NCBI GenBank assembly: GCA_026874595.1
Contig: CM049315.1
Location: forward strand, 74,784,401 to 74,848,400
Length of the DNA stretch: 64,000 bases
From: Sipunculus nudus
Taxonomy: Eukaryota > Annelida > Sipuncula > Golfingiida > Sipunculidae
Direction of reading: 5' to 3'
This document shows, piece after piece, positions 59,106 through 64,000 of this stretch. Within the stretch, counting starts at the first letter, position 1, and every line of letters starts with the position of its first letter. The notes beneath the pieces are model-generated. The model was not told the origin of the DNA, searched no databases, and was given only the letters and a program-made list of their open reading frames with translations. Both the position numbers and the translations under genes were made by a program.

Positions 59106-59110
59106 CTATT

Positions 59111-59355
59111 GCCTCCGCCAGAAGGCTATGCGTTCATCCCATTTCGCGTGTGTTTGTGTATTTGTTTACGACATAAAAAACGCATTCATGAACGGAATCT
59201 CATGAAATTTTTCAGGCCATTCAGGAGAACTGATTTGATTTTGATGTGGATCCGTCATATAATCTGGATTCAGGAACGCCATTAAGGATTACTAAAAAAG
59301 GCACAGTTCTTATGCATGAAAGTCCTAGGAATAAGTAAATGCAAACATGGTTTTA
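59111..59355 (+). mobile_element. MITE-like family B, copy 5 (right end missing)
   Basis: GCCTCCGCCAGAAGGCTATG, CGTTCATCCCATTTCGCGTG, GAACGGAATCTCATGAAATT, GATTCAGGAACGCCATTAAG, then similarity fades near 59355 without GGCGGAGGC. Confidence 0.65.
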
Positions 59356-60369
59356 GGGGCATCGCGGACGCTTGCATTCTTTATATAATGCAGAGTTCTG
59401 TTTACAGCTAAAACACCAATTAGTATTAAACATGTCTGCCACAATTTTGGTAGCTTTAGAGGATAATTACTGGATAATTGATCCCAAACAGGATATATTA
59501 TCCTCATCATGTTTTTTTTATTAATGTTTATTCTGTTATTTTTTTATGATAGCCTTGGTTAAAATGGTTGATCATAAAAAGAACACTGGACTAAGACAGA
59601 ATACAGTGCGTTTATATGTATTGAAGTTTCAAAGTTGTTGTGGTTCCACTTTGTAATCTAGGTAAGGTGAAGTCAAATGGCACGTCAAAAACCTCCCCTG
59701 CAAAATTATTTTGAATACTAAACTGATGTGGCTTAAAATCACATTTCAGGTGAAATTTTCTATGTTGATGAAATCTTTTTTATATTTTACTATTTTTATC
59801 TAAACGTAATTTAAAAATTTCAATTTAAGCAAAAATGAAACATTACAGAGAAAAAAGTGTTTAGGTTACAGTTAAGTAGTTTAATAACATCCCATTATGA
59901 ATGATATCTCATCAGATTATCCCTCAGCTAAAATCTGGCAAGAGCATCGTGTTCACAAGGTCCAAGTGCACACTCTGGCAAGGTATATCTATCTGCGAGT
60001 ATTTTCAGATGAGCATGGTGAGTTACAATATGTTTTATAAATGTAGATGTTTATGCCAGGGCTGCTACCTTAAGTTTCGTAAATGAGAATGTCATGACAA
60101 CATCACAGGACTCAAACGATACGGGTTATTCTTATTCAATAACGGGTGTTAACTTACCGGATGATAAACAAAGCTATGACTGAACGTGACTCAGCTCCGT
60201 AATGACTGCGTTAATTACATGCGAATCTCTCATCAGGTGTTACATATATAGATATATTACACATATACTGTATAAAGATATAGATAATTTATAGCCTGCC
60301 GACAGAGACACGCCACATAGGAATCTTTCATGTTTTTTTCTGCCTCGAATAAGTTTTATTGATCGTAAT

Positions 60370-60465
60370 ACCGTGGTTCGCTTCATATTCGCGAGGTTAA
60401 AAATTCACTGTTTTCACTTTTTAACTGTTTCGCGAGGGCTTAATTTTCACGAATTCACCGTAAAT
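60370..60465. repeat. Family G short repeat
   Basis: GTTCGCTTCATATTCGCGAG, GTTAAAAATTCACTG, TGTTTCGCGAGGGCTTAATT, TTCACGAATTCACC; related to 26578, 28740 and 29120. Confidence 0.4.
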
Positions 60466-60941
60466 TAATATACAAAAAGTATTAATCAACTATTATATGA
60501 ATTAACAATATAAAAAAACTATGTGCAAAATCGTAATTGGACAGGGACTCAAGTAAACGAATACACACTATTGTAGAATTATTGGCAGATGATTTTAAAG
60601 ACCACATATCATTTACCAATATTTGATTGGAGGATTACACACAAGATCAGGTCAAGTCTATTTATAATATCAATATTTTGCCTCCGATGATGGGCTTCTC
60701 ACTCACAAAGATTTTTTTCGCTATAATTTCAGCCATCACACACAAATGGCAACCAAAATATAAAGAACCTCGGTAAGTTAAGAATAAATTTTCCTGCTAA
60801 GGTAAGTTGCGGGGTAACTTGTGTATTTAACATTTAAGACAGGCCGTAACATGATCGGTGGTTGTGTTACAAAGAGAGAAGACAGGCTGGATTTATGCTA
60901 TGCAGAACCAAAAAAAAAAACAAAAAAAACTTATAAGATAT

Positions 60942-61200
60942 AGCCTGGAGGGTATGCATTCATTCCCGTTCGTTTGTGTCTTTTTTTTCACAACATAACT
61001 CATGCAGTTATGAACGGAATATAGTAAAATTTTCAGGGCATTTCGGGAATGGAGCCATGAAGAATCGATTATAATGCGTTGTGGATCCGGCACATGACAT
61101 GAATCTCGGAACGCCATCAATGAACATTCACAAATGTACAGTTACTTATGCAGAAATGAACCTGGGAAAATGGGCTGGATTAGTGAATAGCGGAGGCTTG
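60942..61200 (+). mobile_element. MITE-like family B, copy 6
   Basis: AGCCTGGAGGGTATGCATTC at the start, AACGGAATATAGTAAAATTT, TCAGGGCATTTCGGGAATGG, GAAGAATCGATTATAATGCG inside, AATAGCGGAGGC at the end. Confidence 0.65.
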
Positions 61201-61262
61201 CATTTGTTAGAATGCAGATTTCTAGCTTTGTCTGAAATTCATACTAAAGTAGACACGTCCAC

Positions 61263-61263
<1 letters not shown>

Positions 61264-61328
<65 letters not shown>
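61264..61328 (+). repeat. (TA)n microsatellite
   Basis: About 32 TA units, 64 bases after family B copy 6. Confidence 0.95.
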
Positions 61329-61329
<1 letters not shown>

Positions 61330-61330
<1 letters not shown>

Positions 61331-62640
61331 ATAGTGTCTGTGGTTCTTCCTTTTAGCCTTTTAGCCATGATGAAAAAGCCATGATGAAAAAGCCATGAAT
61401 AAATATCCACATGCTGAAACTAATCAGTCTGTCTCGGTAATAGACTGCTTATAAGCTAACATCTGTCAGAACCGCCCCGGGCTGGATCTTTGTATTTGTA
61501 GGTCGTAAAACATGGGGAACATCATGGGGTGGATTTGGAGAATACTGGGTTAGACATATTAATGGCGGCCCTGCATTGGATCAGGTTCCGTTGTAATAAA
61601 TCTGCACGTCATACTAAAAGGCCGCGGTGGTCGATACATTATTTCAAAGAAGACGAAAATGATTTAATGGACCTACGCTGAGACTAGTTTCAACGTCTGT
61701 TATTGGTTTAGGAATTGGGATGATTTTTATTCTTGGCAAATATTAACCCAATCGCATTATAGAAAACATAAGAGAGAAAATACGACAAAATTTTCTTGGT
61801 TATTTGACATTCAAATGTATATGTACGAGCTATATGATGCTCAAAAACTCAACATGAACTGTTGCTACTGAATCAGTCGGTAAATTGGACAAAGTGAACC
61901 CTACCGGAAGTGTTTGTTCGTACTACGTCATTATCTCCATAGTTACGAGCTGACGGTTTCCGGATCATCAGATATACAAACATGAAAAGATTAAAAAGAA
62001 GGTGAGCTGGCAACTTTGGTGGGTTGGATTTTATGTCTCATTAAAAGATAATCTAAATAAAATGTGTAGTTTGGAGAGCTCTGGTGCTGTGCTGTACCAT
62101 AAATTTAATATTCGTGTATTTTCCGTTGACTGAAATTTCTCATTTGATATAGTTAAAAAAGTAGAAAAATTAGAGACAACGTTATATTTTATTTGACACA
62201 TCTTTAAACACGTATATAATTTCCAATGTACCACTGAAAATTGAGCATAAACTTTTAAGACACCAATCATCTGCTGGAAAAATGATAAATAAATGTTATT
62301 TCCAAAACATGAAAATATCAGTAACGTTTACACCACGTTACACTACTCTGCACAGTCGTCTGCAAAAGTTTACACATAGAAAGAGATCTATCCAAGAACA
62401 TTATTTCTGAATTTGTAAAAATCTGCATTCCTCATTTGCCCAAGTAAAAAAGGCAAGAAACTTGAGATAATGAATTATAAATCCCAAAGAAATTACTGAT
62501 AATTTAAATTGATTGCCATAAGCACACTTATTAACCAATTCTCAATTTTCATTTATGATGTTGCAATTGATTCTTTTATTGTGAGTATTTAAATGTTTTA
62601 AGAATTTATAGACTAAGTAGAATCTAAAATTATCATGGAT
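61330..62640. other. No gene recognised
   Basis: A 17-base direct duplication (GCCATGATGAAAAAGCC) occurs at 61363-61397. Otherwise AT-rich and featureless. Confidence 0.4.
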
Positions 62641-62649
62641 AATCTCTCT

Positions 62650-62688
<39 letters not shown>

Positions 62689-62740
62689 CACACAAACACA
62701 CGCACACACACGCGTGCCCGCACACATACACACATAGGCA
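62650..62740 (+). repeat. (CT)n and (CA)n compound microsatellite
   Basis: About 18 CT units then a degenerate CACA/CGCA tract. Confidence 0.95.
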
Positions 62741-63049
62741 GAGATATTTAATATGCACATGCACACAAACAACGATGAAAAATGATGACCTGATGGGTAG
62801 GTCACATAAGCAGTTATTCAACACATGGAGTAGGCCAAATCAGGAAATATACCGCTCAAATACAAATAAATAAAAGATAAGCAGAAAACTCTAACTACAA
62901 GTTATAACATTCAACATACTTTTTCCCCAAAGGGTTCTATTCACATATTTGACTGATAACTGAAAACGCCGATCTCACCGTACACATGCCGTTCGTTTTT
63001 TTTTATATTCAAACATTTATAACATATTGGCCGGGGGGGGGGGGAGGCA

Positions 63050-63380
63050 AAAAAATCCAAACACATTCAACAAGGACATCTTGCGGCAATGCAGATAAAC
63101 TAGAGCTTCGCAAAGGGCGTTTTGCAACTGGTGACCTTTTAGCTTCTCCACTTATGAAACCAACCATCTTTAATAGCATGTTTTTTTTCTGTTTGTCATG
63201 ATTGGCGCATGTACCGAGTTTACCTAAAGCTCAAACATCCATCACAGAGGCGTAGTAAGAACTAATCTTACCAGGAATACCCTACAGTTCATTGTTATGT
63301 ACGCCAGACGCCAGAGTCAGCCGGAGTCAGCCAAATATCACATAAATTCTACAGAAAAGGTAAGTAAATAGATGGTTTTA
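63050..63380 (+). repeat. Dispersed repeat family E, copy
   Basis: Partner of 16380-16690; begins shortly after a G run at 63032-63043. Contains ACAAGGACATCTTGCGGCAA and CCAGGAATACCCTACAGTTC. Confidence 0.55.
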
Positions 63381-63664
63381 TACCTCATTAATTAAGAATG
63401 ACACCTGATGCAATCAGCTGGATCATAACCTACTGTAATGAGCAAAATGTGTTTTGGTAAACAAAAAAGAACGAACAATGACCGTTTTCTACAGTTTAAA
63501 TTTACACAAGGTAAAAGAGAATATTATCATATGTATTCCCCCGACAAGAAAGTGATTTATGTTAGCGCCAACACATTACTGATCAAGGAAAACACGGCGT
63601 ACTAGAGGGTATTTAAATTAAACACCCTTTGGTAAATTGCTAATATAAACGGCGAGGAAATTAC

Positions 63665-63979
63665 AGTTCTGCTGGATGAAATAGTAGATTGAAGAATCTC
63701 CACAATAAAACAACAGTGGCCAAGTAGTCCCCGAGGCTGAGCGAGTGTTAGTGCATGTCCTATAGCGGCATTAATGAGTAAACCCGCAACATATATAACT
63801 TGGTAGAGTCCATTGGGGGAGAAAAGTCGCAAAAGCAAAAGTTCCAATAAAAAGAGTGTTTTTACTATGTCGCAAATGTCTGCTATAAGCATTACCAAAG
63901 CGGTGTGCAGAATTACCCTAGTAAGAGTGATATCAAATAGACTTGTAGTTGCAGCCTCACAGGTGGGCGATCGGCAGTC
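63665..63979 (-). CDS. Possible exon of a multi-pass membrane protein (edge of window)
   Basis: An open frame of 105 codons runs from a weak acceptor (cgcttag, 63980) to a possible donor (ACT/gtaatt at 63664); it could also run on to a stop at 63602. It begins DCRSPTCEAATTSLFD and contains at least three hydrophobic segments: VILHTALVMLIADICDI, LYQVIYVAGLLINAAIGHAL and LGHCCFIVEILQSTI. Spacing of the helices loosely recalls the N-terminal membrane domain of ABCC-type transporters, but no signature motif is present, so this is only a suggestion. It is not otopetrin. The rest of the gene, if real, lies to the right of the window. Confidence 0.3.
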
Positions 63980-64000
63980 CTAAGCGTTACTGTTGAATAA

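Overview
This is a gene-poor, repeat-rich, AT-rich window of an animal genome, most likely a lophotrochozoan and probably a mollusc. The evidence is two intron-split metazoan genes (EMC6 and an otopetrin) with GT-AG introns, many dispersed inverted-repeat elements, long minisatellites and dense TA/CT/CA microsatellites. There are no operons, bacterial signals, rRNA genes or convincing tRNA genes. The species call is inference from style, not from a search.

Layout. (1) 1-13.9 kb, + strand: the gene for EMC6, the small subunit of the ER membrane protein complex. Four exons carry the last 100 residues and the stop; the start codon lies upstream of the window. The penultimate exon is only 20 nt. 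Its introns are filled with nested repeats: several 1.1-1.9 kb elements starting with a TTTTTAGCTCAGCTGAC hairpin, a 2 kb element with internal direct repeats, and an element with about 100-bp terminal inverted repeats. (2) 13.9-21.1 kb: intergenic DNA between two convergent genes, with a 645-bp inverted-repeat element, a paired octamer motif and two unrecognised short ORFs. (3) 21.1-32.4 kb, - strand (possibly from 41.7 kb): an otopetrin proton channel gene. Five exons give 537 residues from the first membrane helix to the stop. A 50-bp minisatellite at 24751-25100 has copied one 3' splice site seven times. (4) 33-48 kb: repeats, including two inverted arrays of one 16-bp satellite (35.9 and 36.7-38.1 kb), a pogo-like MITE, a Penelope-like fragment with a hammerhead-like core, and a candidate first otopetrin exon at 41.5 kb. 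(5) 48.2-52.4 kb: a 38-bp satellite of about 110 units. (6) 52.4-63.6 kb: no recognised gene; dispersed elements and tandem repeats. (7) 63.6-64 kb, - strand: a possible exon of a multi-pass membrane protein running to the window edge.

EMC6 helps insert and fold multi-pass membrane proteins in the ER and otopetrin is a multi-pass membrane channel, but nothing in the sequence indicates a shared function for these neighbours. The window is most informative about how repeats act on gene structure.
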